Origin: Bryobacteraceae bacterium
GTDB lineage: Bacteria > Acidobacteriota > Terriglobia > Bryobacterales > Bryobacteraceae
Direction: 5' to 3'
Length of the DNA: 64,000 nt
Assembly: GCA_030041495.1 (NCBI GenBank)
Contig: JASHNT010000090.1
Location: forward strand, 1-64,000
Below are positions 8,275-16,846 of this stretch, piece by piece. A program made the translations under genes and the position numbers. The notes under the pieces were generated by a model that did not search any database, had not been told where the DNA came from, and saw only the letters and a program-made list of their open reading frames with translations. Within the stretch, counting starts at the first letter, position 1. The number at the start of each line of letters is the position of its first letter.

Positions 8275-8916
8275 ATGTCCCCGCTACAGCCTTCGCCCGG
8301 CGTGCAACCTTCTGCCGAATCCGGTGTTAATCAAGACATGGAGGCAGTTGCAGCCCTGGAACGCGACGCTCAGCTCATGGTGCGCGTGCGCGAAGGGGAC
8401 GAGGTCAGCTTCGCACTGCTGCTCGAGCGGCACCGCAGCCCGGTGGTAAACTTCCTGCACCGGATGGTGCAGAATCGCGCCGTATCGGAAGAGCTGGCGC
8501 AGGAAGTTTTCTTGCGGGTGTATCGCAGCCGGGAGACATATGAACCGACGGCCAAGTTCACCACCTGGCTGTTCCGGATCGCCACGCATCTGGCTCTGAA
8601 CTGGATTCGGGACGGGCAGAAAGAGAAGCGCAACGAAAGTTTGAGCGAAGAATTGATCGAGGGCGCGGAGCGGCAAGTGGCCGACCGGCAGCCCAACGTG
8701 GAGCAGAGCATGCTCCAGGAAGTGAAAGTGCAGGAAATTCGAAGAGCGATAGAGGCGTTGCCGGAGAAGCAGCGCGCCGCGGTCCTGATGCACAAATACC
8801 AGAGCCTGGATTATTCTCACATATCGAAAGCTTTGGGCTGCACCGAGTCCGCGGTCAAGTCATTACTATTCCGCGCCTACGAAACGCTGCGTTCTCGTCT
8901 GGCGCATTTGGCATGA
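8275..8916 (+). CDS. ECF-type RNA polymerase sigma factor
   Basis: 213 residues, RpoE-like. Region 2 runs from about residue 40 to 110 (VNFLHRMVQNRAVSEELAQEVFLRVY, then FTTWLFRIATHLALNWIRD). Region 4 is about 155-210 (ALPEKQRAAVLMHKY, then the helix-turn-helix HISKALGCTESAVKSLLFRAYETLR). A 30-residue N-terminal extension is unassigned. It starts 3 bases after gpsA, so it may share that transcript. The zinc-finger gene 13 bases downstream is its likely anti-sigma factor. Confidence 0.94.
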   Translation: MSPLQPSPGVQPSAESGVNQDMEAVAALERDAQLMVRVREGDEVSFALLLERHRSPVVNFLHRMVQNRAVSEELAQEVFLRVYRSRETYEPTAKFTTWLFRIATHLALNWIRDGQKEKRNESLSEELIEGAERQVADRQPNVEQSMLQEVKVQEIRRAIEALPEKQRAAVLMHKYQSLDYSHISKALGCTESAVKSLLFRAYETLRSRLAHLA

Positions 8917-8929
8917 GCATGAGGGAACC

Positions 8930-9481
8930 ATGGATTGCATCAAGAACGACAAACAAGGCGTGGAGATCCTGACGGACTACTGCGCCGGCGCCGCGAACCC
9001 CGAGGTAGCCGCCGAAATCAGCGCGCACATCCTCACCTGCGCCGAATGCAAGGCGCTGGTGGATGCGCAACGCAAGGTCTGGGAGATGCTGGATGCCTGG
9101 GCTCCGGCCGAAGTGTCGCCGGATTTCGACTCGCGGCTGTACGCGCGCATTGCCCAGGAGCAAACCGGACCAGCCTGGCGCAGGTGGTGGTCGCGGCTCA
9201 CGCAGCCTGCCACGCCGTACGCCTGGTGGAAGCCGGCGGTGTCGATGGCAGTGGCGGGGGCGATCGTGTCGTTCGCGCTGATCACGCGCCTGCCGGAACG
9301 GACGGCTCCGGTCCAGCCCACCGCCAGCATCGCCCACCTCACCGCTGGCACGCCTCAGGCGGGGGCGGACCAGGTCGATCTGCAGCAAGTCGAGCAGGCA
9401 TTGGACGACTTGGACGTGGTGGCTCCGGCGAATCAGGTTCCGTCAGCGCCAGGCTCCAGTCAAGCGCCGAGCCGGCTGTAA
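8930..9481 (+). CDS. Membrane anti-sigma factor with zinc finger
   Basis: 183 residues. The N-terminus has the zf-HC2 signature His33-x3-Cys37-x2-Cys40 (SAHILTCAEC), which in ZAS anti-sigma factors holds the sigma factor. One membrane segment follows at about 103-121 (AVSMAVAGAIVSFALI), leaving a 60-residue periplasmic tail rich in Pro, Ala and Gln. Gene order sigma/anti-sigma with close spacing supports a matched pair. The signal sensed is unknown. Confidence 0.88.
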   Translation: MDCIKNDKQGVEILTDYCAGAANPEVAAEISAHILTCAECKALVDAQRKVWEMLDAWAPAEVSPDFDSRLYARIAQEQTGPAWRRWWSRLTQPATPYAWWKPAVSMAVAGAIVSFALITRLPERTAPVQPTASIAHLTAGTPQAGADQVDLQQVEQALDDLDVVAPANQVPSAPGSSQAPSRL

Positions 9482-9523
9482 TCCGAGGCCCAACAAACGC
9501 GTCGGATTAAGCAGAGGCTTCAG

Positions 9524-10234
9524 GTGCCGGTCCCCTTCATTCGCGGCGGCCTTACAGGCATGATCGTCCTGATCGTCCTTATCCTTGCGTCCAGTGCCAC
9601 CCTGATGGGCGGCCAGGCTAAGGCTAAAGTCCCGCCTCCGCCCCCACCCGCCAAACCTCAGGCCGCTAAACCGAACGCCGGTAAGAATGGCGGCGGGGGT
9701 AAGGCGGTGCAAGCCGACCAGCTCGAAAAACTACTCAATATGAGCCCGGAGGAGCGCCAGAAAACGCTCTCCAAGCTCCCTCCGGCGCAGCGGCAGCGGG
9801 TGCAGACCCGGCTCGATACTCTGGACCGGATGAGTCCGGAGCAGCGCGAGCGAAATCTGGAGCGGGCCCGGCAATTGGAGGAACTTCCGCCGGCGCGCAG
9901 GCAGGCGGTAACCAAGCAGATTCAATCCATGAACGGGTTGTCCATCGCCGACCAGCGGCTGATTCTGCACAGCCCGGAATTCAGCCAGAATTTCTCGCCG
10001 CAGGAGCAGGAGATTATCCGCGAGCGATTCCCCGCCGGCGCTTCCGAAGTGGTCCGGCCCATCGATAAGCTGCTGCCCTCGCGCCGCCAGGCCGTCAGAG
10101 AACAGGTGCAGCGAATTCGCGCCATGCCTTTCGCCCAGCGGCGCCAATATCTGCACAGCCAAGAGTTTAGCCAGAACTTTTCCCCCGACGAACAGGAAAT
10201 TATCCGCGATAATTTTCGTAACGCCGCTAAATGA
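9524..10234 (+). CDS. DUF3106-like exported protein with repeated helical modules
   Basis: 236 residues from GTG 9524. A signal anchor (about 10-29) precedes a Pro/Gly/Lys linker, then a helical region full of MSPEERQKTLSKLPPAQRQR-type units, as in DUF3106 proteins. Two longer modules repeat near the C-terminus: LHSPEFSQNFSPQEQEIIRE and LHSQEFSQNFSPDEQEIIRD, about 65 residues apart. Function is unknown. Position after the sigma and anti-sigma genes suggests a member of that regulon or a sensor partner. Confidence 0.75.
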   Translation: MPVPFIRGGLTGMIVLIVLILASSATLMGGQAKAKVPPPPPPAKPQAAKPNAGKNGGGGKAVQADQLEKLLNMSPEERQKTLSKLPPAQRQRVQTRLDTLDRMSPEQRERNLERARQLEELPPARRQAVTKQIQSMNGLSIADQRLILHSPEFSQNFSPQEQEIIRERFPAGASEVVRPIDKLLPSRRQAVREQVQRIRAMPFAQRRQYLHSQEFSQNFSPDEQEIIRDNFRNAAK

Positions 10235-10276
10235 AACCGGGCGGGAGTCCGATACTACCAGAAGACGTGCACTCCC

Positions 10277-11161
10277 ATGCGCGAGGACGATTGCCTTTCC
10301 GCCTTGCATGCCGCGGTCAACTGCTACCTCAGCACGCTGGAGACCGCTGCCCACGCTCTGGCCGAAGCATGTCCGCCGGTCGGCAAGCCCTATGAACAGC
10401 GCCTTAGCCGGTTGCGTGCCCGGTTAGCCTTCGATTCCGGGCGCGAGAAGCTTGAGGAAAGTCGCATTGAAGCGGCGCGGGAATTGAGCGACTACGCTCA
10501 CAAGGCCTCCCGTTACTCGGAGCAGGAGCGGGCCGAGTTGCGCCGCGGCCTGACCGCTCTCGAAGAGATTATCCGCACTCTGGCGCACCGGCAGGAATTT
10601 TATGGGGAACGCCTGCGGCGCTTCGCCACGGAGATAGAAAAGGAGCGCTCGGCCGAGGCCGTGGAGTTGCACGTGGCGGGCCTGTTCAGCTCGCTCGAAA
10701 GCATGAGCCATGAGGCGCAGTCGCTACTCAAGAAGACGCGCGGCGAAATGGCGCAGGTGGAGACCAGGCTCGAGGCTATCGAGATCACCGACCGGGCCAC
10801 GGGGCTGCTGAATCGCCGCGAAATGGAGCGTGCTATCGCCGCGGTGCAGGCGCGAGGCGAGACGCCGGTTCTATTAATGTTCGAGTTCCACCAAAACCTT
10901 CCCGATGAAGCGGCCCGGCAAGCCGCCGAGCGCTTGACATCGCACTTCCGCCATCACGATCTCATCGCCCGTTGGGGTGAACGCCAGTTCCTGGTGCTGT
11001 TCCAGGGACGCGAGGAAACGGCCCGCATGCGCGGCGAACAAATCGTCCCCTGGCTCGCGGGACGGTACCAACTCGAGGACGGGGCCGTGATGGAGGCAGC
11101 CGTGGAATTCCATCTCACCGACGAGCCGGCCCCGGCCGGAGCCGGCTCGCTGCTCGCGTAG
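10277..11161 (+). CDS. Degenerate GGDEF-domain protein
   Basis: 294 residues without signal peptide. Residues 1-170 are helical and charged, probably a coiled-coil input domain. From about residue 175 the GGDEF start DRATGLLNRREME is clear, but the middle is shortened and the active loop reads RWGERQFLVLF where active cyclases have RWGGEEF or RxGGDEF. The substrate-binding block between is also missing. It is probably not a cyclase and may be a binding or scaffold protein. A 42-base gap separates it from the DUF3106 gene. Confidence 0.72.
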   Translation: MREDDCLSALHAAVNCYLSTLETAAHALAEACPPVGKPYEQRLSRLRARLAFDSGREKLEESRIEAARELSDYAHKASRYSEQERAELRRGLTALEEIIRTLAHRQEFYGERLRRFATEIEKERSAEAVELHVAGLFSSLESMSHEAQSLLKKTRGEMAQVETRLEAIEITDRATGLLNRREMERAIAAVQARGETPVLLMFEFHQNLPDEAARQAAERLTSHFRHHDLIARWGERQFLVLFQGREETARMRGEQIVPWLAGRYQLEDGAVMEAAVEFHLTDEPAPAGAGSLLA

Positions 11162-11231
11162 CCTCTGCCAGGGCGCGGGCAGACTATAGCGGAATGAGCT
11201 ATAGTTGCTGTGGCCATATGAGTGTAGTAGG

Positions 11232-12863
11232 ATGTCAGGCAACATGAGGCGCGCAGGACGGCTCATCCTGGTTTGGGGAGTATCGGTCTTGAGCATATCC
11301 GGAATGCAGGACCAACCGCCCATTCGCGCCAATGTGAATCTGGTCCAGTTGAGCGTCATCGCGCGCGACAAGCAGGGCAAGCCCGTGGCGGATCTACGCC
11401 AGGATGAATTCCGCATTCTGGAAGACGGCGAGCCACAGGATATCCGCCTGTTCCTGGCAAGCGTGGAGAAGGCCGCGGAGGGCGCTGTGCCGCCACCGCC
11501 CGGCGTCTACACCAACCTTGACGCCATAAACGCGACGACAGGCACGCACAGCGGCTACTCCGTTCTGCTGATCGATAACCTGAACACCGATTTCGGCGAT
11601 CCTTTCCGTGAGGACGGCACTGCCTGGGCGCGAGTGGAGACGCTGAAGACGCTGCGCTCGCTTCCAGGCGGAGAGAAGATCGCGATCTTCGCGCTCCGCT
11701 GGACGATTCAGGTGGTCTGCGATTTCACGACGGATCGCGCGCGCCTGGAACAACAGTTGGACAAATGGGTCCCGTCCCCGGATACGCCGCAGGGGGCAGA
11801 GATCGGGGATTTACCCGCCCCGCCGCCAGGGCTCGCCGGTAACGTCGCGCTGGAAGCGATGTCCGTCGACGAACAGGTTCGCGTCGACGCGATCAACCGG
11901 GAAATCGATCAACTGGGCGAGTATTTGGCGCGGATCCCGGGACGCAAGAACCTCATTTGGCTCGCCAACCGTTTTGCGTCGGATCCGCGCAAGTTGGTCA
12001 AACTGGCGCGGGCGAATGTCGCCATTTACCCCGTGGACCCCGCGGGCGTGAAGTCGCCCGAGGCGCGGCGCAGACAAATGGATGGAATTGCCCAGATGTC
12101 CGGCGGCCTGGCCTTTTACGGGCGCAATGACCTGGATGTAGCGATTCGCCAGGCCATCGACGACGGGCGCGTGAGTTACACGCTGGGCTATTACCGGCAG
12201 GACGCCGGTAAACCGCGCCGCTCGCCGCGCAAGCTAACCATCAGCGTGACCAGACCAGGTGTGACGTTGCGCTATCGTGCGCCGGACTCGGGCGATTCTC
12301 CGCCGCCGGAGCCTCCCGTTCTGAAGGCGCCGGCGAAGGAGCCCCAAAAAGGAAAAGCCGCGTCGCTGGTAGCCGCACTACTGGACCCTTTCGACGCCGT
12401 ATCGATACCCATTACCGCCCGGATAACCCCGGAGAACGGCTTCATGAACGTGGATGCGGGTCTGGATGTGCGCTCGTTGGGCTTGGAGCAAGGCGAAGCC
12501 GGCACCGCTAAACAAACAAGGTGGAGCGGGAAGCTCGAAGTAGTCGCCCGCTTTAACACCGCGAAGGGAGAACTCGCGGGCGAGGCGGTTTCCCAGACTG
12601 TGGTCCTGAATCTCAAGCCCGCGACTTACCAATCCATGCTTCAGAACGGCTTCTTGTACCACAACCGATTCAAGATCCCGGCCAAGGCGGTGCAACTGAA
12701 GCTGCTGTTCGGCAATGCGGAGACCAACAAAGCGGGAACGGTCACGGTTCCCGTCCCCGCGGACGCGGCCGGAGACCCATCCGCCTCCGGAAAGCCGAAC
12801 GCTCGAAAGACCTCCAACCAAAAGGCGAAAAAATCCTCCCTACCTAACTCGATTTTGTATTAG
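11232..12863 (+). CDS. Exported VWA protein, acidobacterial type
   Basis: About 543 residues from ATG 11232 (ATG 11244 is an alternative). An N-terminal hydrophobic segment (LILVWGVSVLSISG) is the signal. The start of the mature protein (NVNLVQLSVIARDKQGKPV, then DFRILEDGEPQDI-like) and the VWA core (VLLIDNLNTDF, IPGRKNLIWLANRF, then the TLGYYR block) match the 'VWFA-related Acidobacterial domain' family. These proteins are abundant in acidobacteria; function unknown, possibly adhesion or protein binding. The C-terminal 170 residues form a second domain of unclear type. The MIDAS loop reads DNLNT rather than DxSxS, so metal binding may differ. Confidence 0.85.
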   Translation: MSGNMRRAGRLILVWGVSVLSISGMQDQPPIRANVNLVQLSVIARDKQGKPVADLRQDEFRILEDGEPQDIRLFLASVEKAAEGAVPPPPGVYTNLDAINATTGTHSGYSVLLIDNLNTDFGDPFREDGTAWARVETLKTLRSLPGGEKIAIFALRWTIQVVCDFTTDRARLEQQLDKWVPSPDTPQGAEIGDLPAPPPGLAGNVALEAMSVDEQVRVDAINREIDQLGEYLARIPGRKNLIWLANRFASDPRKLVKLARANVAIYPVDPAGVKSPEARRRQMDGIAQMSGGLAFYGRNDLDVAIRQAIDDGRVSYTLGYYRQDAGKPRRSPRKLTISVTRPGVTLRYRAPDSGDSPPPEPPVLKAPAKEPQKGKAASLVAALLDPFDAVSIPITARITPENGFMNVDAGLDVRSLGLEQGEAGTAKQTRWSGKLEVVARFNTAKGELAGEAVSQTVVLNLKPATYQSMLQNGFLYHNRFKIPAKAVQLKLLFGNAETNKAGTVTVPVPADAAGDPSASGKPNARKTSNQKAKKSSLPNSILY

Positions 12864-12864
12864 T

Positions 12865-13692
12865 GTGAGGGAGGTGTATTTCTTCAAAGCGGTGCCCGTC
12901 CTGGTTACCGGCGCGGGACGCGGCATTGGAAAGCGGCTGGCGATCGGCTTTGCCGCGCGCGGAGCCCGGGTAGGTCTGTTGGCCCGCAGCAAGGCCGAGT
13001 TGGACCTGTGCCATCTGGAAATCGAGCATCAAGGCGGCTCAGCCCTGCGGCTCCGCGCCGACACTTCGGATTACGAGCAGGTGACTGCCGCGGTGGAGCG
13101 GATGCGGGTGCAGTTCGGCTCCCATCCCAACGTGTTGATCTGTGCCGCGGCCGTGCTAGGCCAGGTGGGACCTTTCGCCGAATCCAACCCCAAGGGCTGG
13201 AGCGAAGTGATCCAGACCAACCTCACCGGGGCTCTCAACGCCTGCCGGGCGGTCCTGCCGAACATGCTGGAGGGGCGCAGTGGCAAGATCATCGTGCTGG
13301 CGGGAGGCTCGCCCGCGGCCAGACCCAATTTCGCCTTGCACGAGGCTACCAAGAGCGCACTGATCCGCTTTGTCGAAATTCTGTCCGAGGAAGTCAATGA
13401 CCGCAACGTGCAGGTGAATTGCCTGGCCCCCGGCGGCACGTACACCCACATGACCGACCAGATTCTGGCGGCAGGGGAGCGCGCAGGCTGGGAGGAGATT
13501 GAGGAGGCCCGCCAGATCCGCATGACCGGCGGCATCGCCGCGGAAAAGCAGATCGAGCTGGCTTTGTTCCTCGCTTCGCAACAGTCCAATCATATCTCCG
13601 GCCGGGTCTTGAACGTCCATGACGACTGGAAAAAGCTCAAGGACAAGGCCATGCAACCCGACATGTACCGGTTGCGCCGGGTCCAGCGGTAG
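12865..13692 (+). CDS. Short-chain dehydrogenase/reductase lacking catalytic Tyr
   Basis: 275 residues if read from GTG 12865; GTG 12874 or 12892 are alternatives. Family alignment of FFKAVPVLVTGAGRGIG favours a start upstream of 12892. The Rossmann signature TGAGRGIG and the middle motif CAAA are present. The catalytic YxxxK is replaced: residues ALHEATKSAL put His159 where Tyr is expected, with Lys163 kept. The C-terminal part (NCLAPGGTYTHMTDQIL, GRVLNVHDDW) resembles SDRs linked to sugar-acid or polyol metabolism. Activity is doubtful or altered. Confidence 0.82.
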   Translation: MREVYFFKAVPVLVTGAGRGIGKRLAIGFAARGARVGLLARSKAELDLCHLEIEHQGGSALRLRADTSDYEQVTAAVERMRVQFGSHPNVLICAAAVLGQVGPFAESNPKGWSEVIQTNLTGALNACRAVLPNMLEGRSGKIIVLAGGSPAARPNFALHEATKSALIRFVEILSEEVNDRNVQVNCLAPGGTYTHMTDQILAAGERAGWEEIEEARQIRMTGGIAAEKQIELALFLASQQSNHISGRVLNVHDDWKKLKDKAMQPDMYRLRRVQR

Positions 13693-13745
13693 GCCCAGAA
13701 TCGGTGTACCTCTCGGTGCCAATGGCGCGTCAAAACAACAAGGTT

Positions 13746-13751
13746 TATACT
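13746..13751 (+). promoter_or_regulatory. Possible -10 element for the M48 peptidase gene
   Basis: TATACT lies 24 bases before the ATG at 13776 in an 83-base gap, with an AAAGGA ribosome site between. The -35 region is not convincing. Confidence 0.35.
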
Positions 13752-13775
13752 GGGTAGCTGAAAGGATCTGTTCCC

Positions 13776-14798
13776 ATGCGTCTGCCATCTTCACTGCGGA
13801 TTGCGACCGGAGCGGCCGCCGTTTTCCTGTTCTCTCTTCCCGTCCTTGCGGGCGACAACAAAATGGACGATCCCGATTACATCGGGAACCGGAAAGTGGA
13901 CGACGGCCCAAACCTCTACTCGGTTGAGAAGGAGATCGCCCTTGGCAAGGAACTCGCCGCACAGGTGGAGCGGCAGGCCAAGATCATTGACGATCCTACC
14001 ATCGCCGAGTACGTCAACCGGCTGGGACAGAACCTGGTGCGCAACTCCGACGCCAAGGTGCCTTTCACCATCAAAGTGATCGACACCGAGGAAGTCAACG
14101 CGTTCGCGCTCCCCGGGGGATTTTTCTACGTCAACTCCGGGCTGATCATGAAGGCCGACACCGAAGCGGAGCTGGCCGGCGTGATGGCGCATGAGATCGC
14201 ACACGTGGCGGCTCGCCATGGCACGCGCCAGGCCACCAAGGGCACTCTGGCCCAGATGGCCACCATTCCGCTGATTTTCTACGGCGGATGGACCGGGTTC
14301 GGCGTGCGCTCACTGGCTAGTGTGGCAATCCCCATCACCTTCCTGCAGTTCTCCAAAGCTTACGAAAGCCAGGCCGATAACCTGGGGCTCCAGTACATGT
14401 ACAAGGCCGGCTATGACCCCAACGCTTTCGTCGACTTCTTCGAAAAGCTGCAAACGCTGGAGCGCAAGAAGCAGGGCACCATGGCCAAGGTTTTCTCGGA
14501 TCACCCGCCCACCGGCGCGCGCGTCGTGGCGGTGCAGAAAGAGATCCAGGATTATCTCAAGCAGCGGCCCGAATACGTCGAAACGACCTCTGAGTTCGAC
14601 AACGTAAAGGCCAAACTGCTGGCCATGCACGATCGCCGGCCCGACGACAAGATGGATCCCAACAAGCCGCATCTGAACAAGCGGCCAGGTTCGGGTAATG
14701 CTGGATCCACCGCCGGCGGCAATTCCGGTAACTCCGGCAACTCAGGCGACGACGATGACCGGCCGACGCTGAAGCGGCGCCCGGACGACGGCAATTAA
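13776..14798 (+). CDS. Exported M48-family zinc metallopeptidase
   Basis: 340 residues with a signal peptide (about 1-25). The zinc motif HEIAH lies near residue 137 in MAHEIAHVAARHG, and the third ligand region is the YESQADNLGLQYMYKAGYD block, with Glu in ESQAD. This is the BepA/YfgC/Ste24-like M48 type, which in Gram-negatives degrades or matures outer-membrane proteins in the periplasm. The C-terminal 60 residues are a low-complexity Asp/Pro/Gly/Asn tail (GNSGNSGNSGDDDD). A good AAAGGA site and TATACT element precede it. Confidence 0.92.
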   Translation: MRLPSSLRIATGAAAVFLFSLPVLAGDNKMDDPDYIGNRKVDDGPNLYSVEKEIALGKELAAQVERQAKIIDDPTIAEYVNRLGQNLVRNSDAKVPFTIKVIDTEEVNAFALPGGFFYVNSGLIMKADTEAELAGVMAHEIAHVAARHGTRQATKGTLAQMATIPLIFYGGWTGFGVRSLASVAIPITFLQFSKAYESQADNLGLQYMYKAGYDPNAFVDFFEKLQTLERKKQGTMAKVFSDHPPTGARVVAVQKEIQDYLKQRPEYVETTSEFDNVKAKLLAMHDRRPDDKMDPNKPHLNKRPGSGNAGSTAGGNSGNSGNSGDDDDRPTLKRRPDDGN

Positions 14799-14810
14799 CC
14801 GGTCCCCGCA

Positions 14811-15119
14811 GTGGCAAAAGCTCCCGAGTTGATCCAGGTCGCCTGCCCTTGCTGCGAAGCAGAGTTGTTCATCGACCCGGTGACTCATGCCGTCATCCGG
14901 TATAAGGAGCATGTCAAGCCTCGCAGCATGGCGGATATCGAGACCGCCGTGCAGCACTTCAAGGGCGAAGCAGGCCGCCGCGAAGACGCGTTCAAGAAAT
15001 CGGTCGAGCAGCACAAGACCCATTCCGACGTCTTGAGCAAGAAATTCGACGAGATGCTGCGCCTGGCCAAAGAAAATCCCAACGAGCCGCCTCCCAAGCG
15101 CGACATCGACTTCGATTAG
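14811..15119 (+). CDS. Small CxxC protein, unknown function
   Basis: 102 residues from GTG 14811. The N-terminus carries ACPCCEAELFIDPVT, a half zinc-ribbon, then a charged helix (KGEAGRREDAFKKSVEQHKTHSDVLSKKFDEMLR) and a basic-acidic tail. It sits 12 bases after the M48 gene and one base before nth, so it is very likely a real gene in that operon. No function is assigned. Confidence 0.72.
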   Translation: MAKAPELIQVACPCCEAELFIDPVTHAVIRYKEHVKPRSMADIETAVQHFKGEAGRREDAFKKSVEQHKTHSDVLSKKFDEMLRLAKENPNEPPPKRDIDFD

Positions 15120-15120
15120 C

Positions 15121-15792
15121 TTGCCTTCTAAAATCGCTAAACCTAAGACTGCCGCTGAGCGTGCGGCCCGCGTCCAAAAAATCTTGGCGCTGCTCGACAA
15201 GATGTACCCCGGCGCGACCTGCGCGTTGCATCACGACAATCCCTGGCAACTTCTGGTCGCCACCATCCTCTCCGCGCAGTGTACCGACAAGCGCGTCAAC
15301 GAAGTGACACCGGGCTTGTTCAAGAAATACCCCGCCATTCAGGATTTCGCCGCCGCAAAGCAGGAGGAATTGGCGCAGGATATCCGCTCGACCGGTTTCT
15401 TCAACAACAAGGCCAAGTCCGTGATCGGAGCGGCGCGCAAAATCCTGAGCGATTTCGGCGGCGAAGTGCCGCGCGAAATGGACAAGCTGCTGACCGTTCC
15501 CGGCGCGGCGCGCAAGACCGCCAACGTGGTGCTGGGGACCGCGTTCGGCATCGCCTGCGGGGTGGTGGTCGATACGCACGTCCAGCGCATCGCTCAGCGC
15601 CTGGACTTAACCAAGCACAAAGAGCCCGGAAAGATCGAACAGGATTTGATGAAGGCGATTCCTAAAGAGGATTGGATCCTGTTTTCTCACCAGATCATTC
15701 TGCACGGCCGCGCACTGTGCGTGGCGCGCAATCCCAAATGCGCGGATTGCGCCTTGAATCCGCTGTGTTACGCAAAAGATAAAACCGCGTGA
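15121..15792 (+). CDS. nth: Endonuclease III
   Basis: 223 residues from TTG 15121. Endonuclease III removes oxidised pyrimidines and cleaves the abasic site. The helix-hairpin-helix LLTVPGAARKTANVVLG carries the catalytic Lys, VDTHVQRIA the catalytic Asp, and the C-terminus has the 4Fe-4S pattern Cys-x6-Cys-x2-Cys-x5-Cys (CVARNPKCADCALNPLC). Note that the usual GVGRKTA is GAARKTA here, a mild variation. It converges with a response regulator gene 8 bases away. Confidence 0.96.
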   Translation: MPSKIAKPKTAAERAARVQKILALLDKMYPGATCALHHDNPWQLLVATILSAQCTDKRVNEVTPGLFKKYPAIQDFAAAKQEELAQDIRSTGFFNNKAKSVIGAARKILSDFGGEVPREMDKLLTVPGAARKTANVVLGTAFGIACGVVVDTHVQRIAQRLDLTKHKEPGKIEQDLMKAIPKEDWILFSHQIILHGRALCVARNPKCADCALNPLCYAKDKTA

Positions 15793-15800
15793 GACGCGCC

Positions 15801-16592
15801 CTAGCTGCGCGGAGCCGCTTCGCCGGTGAGGTGCAAGCCTTTGTGGATGGCGTACAGCGCCAATTCCAGACGGTCGGAGACGCCCAGCTTGTCGAAGATG
15901 TTGTGGAGGTGGTTTTTCACGGTCTGCTCGCTGATGAACATCTTCTCGGCCATCTCCTTGTTCTTGTAACCCTGCGCCACCAGCGCGACAATTTCGCGTT
16001 CTCGAGTGGAAAGCGGGCTGCGTTCGCGGCCCTTGGCTCCGCCCGCGCCTCCCGAGTTCTCCAGCCCCGTTGAAAATTGGCGCATCACCGCCGCGGTGGT
16101 GTGCGAATCCAGCCAAATCTCGCCGGAATTGACCTTGCGGATGCTCTTCACGATCAGGTCCGGAGCCGTCTGCTTGAGCACGATGCCGCTGCAGCCCAGC
16201 TTCATGGCCTGGACGAATTCGTTTTTGTCCTCAGATGCCGTCAGCACGATCACGCGCGTGCGCTTGTTGGTCTGCTGCAGCGCCTGAAGCGCCGACAAGC
16301 CGTCCAGGTTAGGCATGCGGAGATCCAGTAGCAGTACGTCGGGATCGAGCTGCCGGACCTTCTCCAGCACCTCACGGCCGTCGCCCGCTTCGCCCACGAC
16401 TTCGAAATCGTCCTCCAGCAGCAGCAGCTTCTTGAGACCATCCCGCACGATAGGATGATCGTCGGCGATGACGATCCGCACCGTGGCCTTCTTCTTTTCG
16501 GGACTCTCCGATTCGCCCCGGAAACCAGCTTCGGAGTTGCCTTCGGGATCCTCTCCCAGGCTTCCATTGATTGGCGCTGCCATTAAACTCAT
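15801..16592 (-). CDS. NarL/FixJ-type response regulator, orphan
   Basis: 263 residues. After a 35-residue acidic N-terminal extension comes a receiver domain (IVIADDHPIVRDGL, phospho-acceptor Asp in LLLDLRMPNLDG, VIVLTASEDKNE, final Lys in VLKQTAPD). A Gly/Ser linker leads to a LuxR helix-turn-helix (LSTREREIVALVAQGYKNKEMAEKM, then TVKNHLHNIFDKLGV). No sensor kinase gene is adjacent, so its partner is elsewhere. The start has a GAGG-like site upstream on the minus strand. Confidence 0.93.
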   Translation of the reverse strand: MSLMAAPINGSLGEDPEGNSEAGFRGESESPEKKKATVRIVIADDHPIVRDGLKKLLLLEDDFEVVGEAGDGREVLEKVRQLDPDVLLLDLRMPNLDGLSALQALQQTNKRTRVIVLTASEDKNEFVQAMKLGCSGIVLKQTAPDLIVKSIRKVNSGEIWLDSHTTAAVMRQFSTGLENSGGAGGAKGRERSPLSTREREIVALVAQGYKNKEMAEKMFISEQTVKNHLHNIFDKLGVSDRLELALYAIHKGLHLTGEAAPRS

Positions 16593-16728
16593 AGGCTCCT
16601 CTTGTCCAACAAAGCCGTCCGCAGTTCCAGTACGGCTTTATCTCACGTCCCGATTCTAAGCGGTTCTAGTACTCGCGACAATGCATAGGCCCCTAGAGAT
16701 TGCGCCCTTGAGATTACCTACTTCCCTG

Positions 16729-16743
16729 CTAAGGTAGCCTTAG
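16729..16743. promoter_or_regulatory. Perfect palindrome in a divergent intergenic gap
   Basis: CTAAGG-TAG-CCTTAG is a 6 bp perfect inverted repeat in the 254-base gap between the divergent response regulator (15801-16592) and FAD reductase (16847-18055) genes. It could be an operator for either side. Nothing else in this gap is recognisable. Confidence 0.35.
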
Positions 16744-16846
16744 TTCCCCGCCTGGAAAGAGAGTACGATGCCGGCAGAAAGCGTCCGTGAAAATGCCCCG
16801 TCGAGGGTAGCACAACCAGAAGGAAGCTTGCGATGATGAAGCTTCC

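Noticed and set aside
16593..16846. Possible riboswitch in the 254-base gap
   Set aside because: No c-di-GMP or other riboswitch core could be matched by eye; only a short palindrome stands out.
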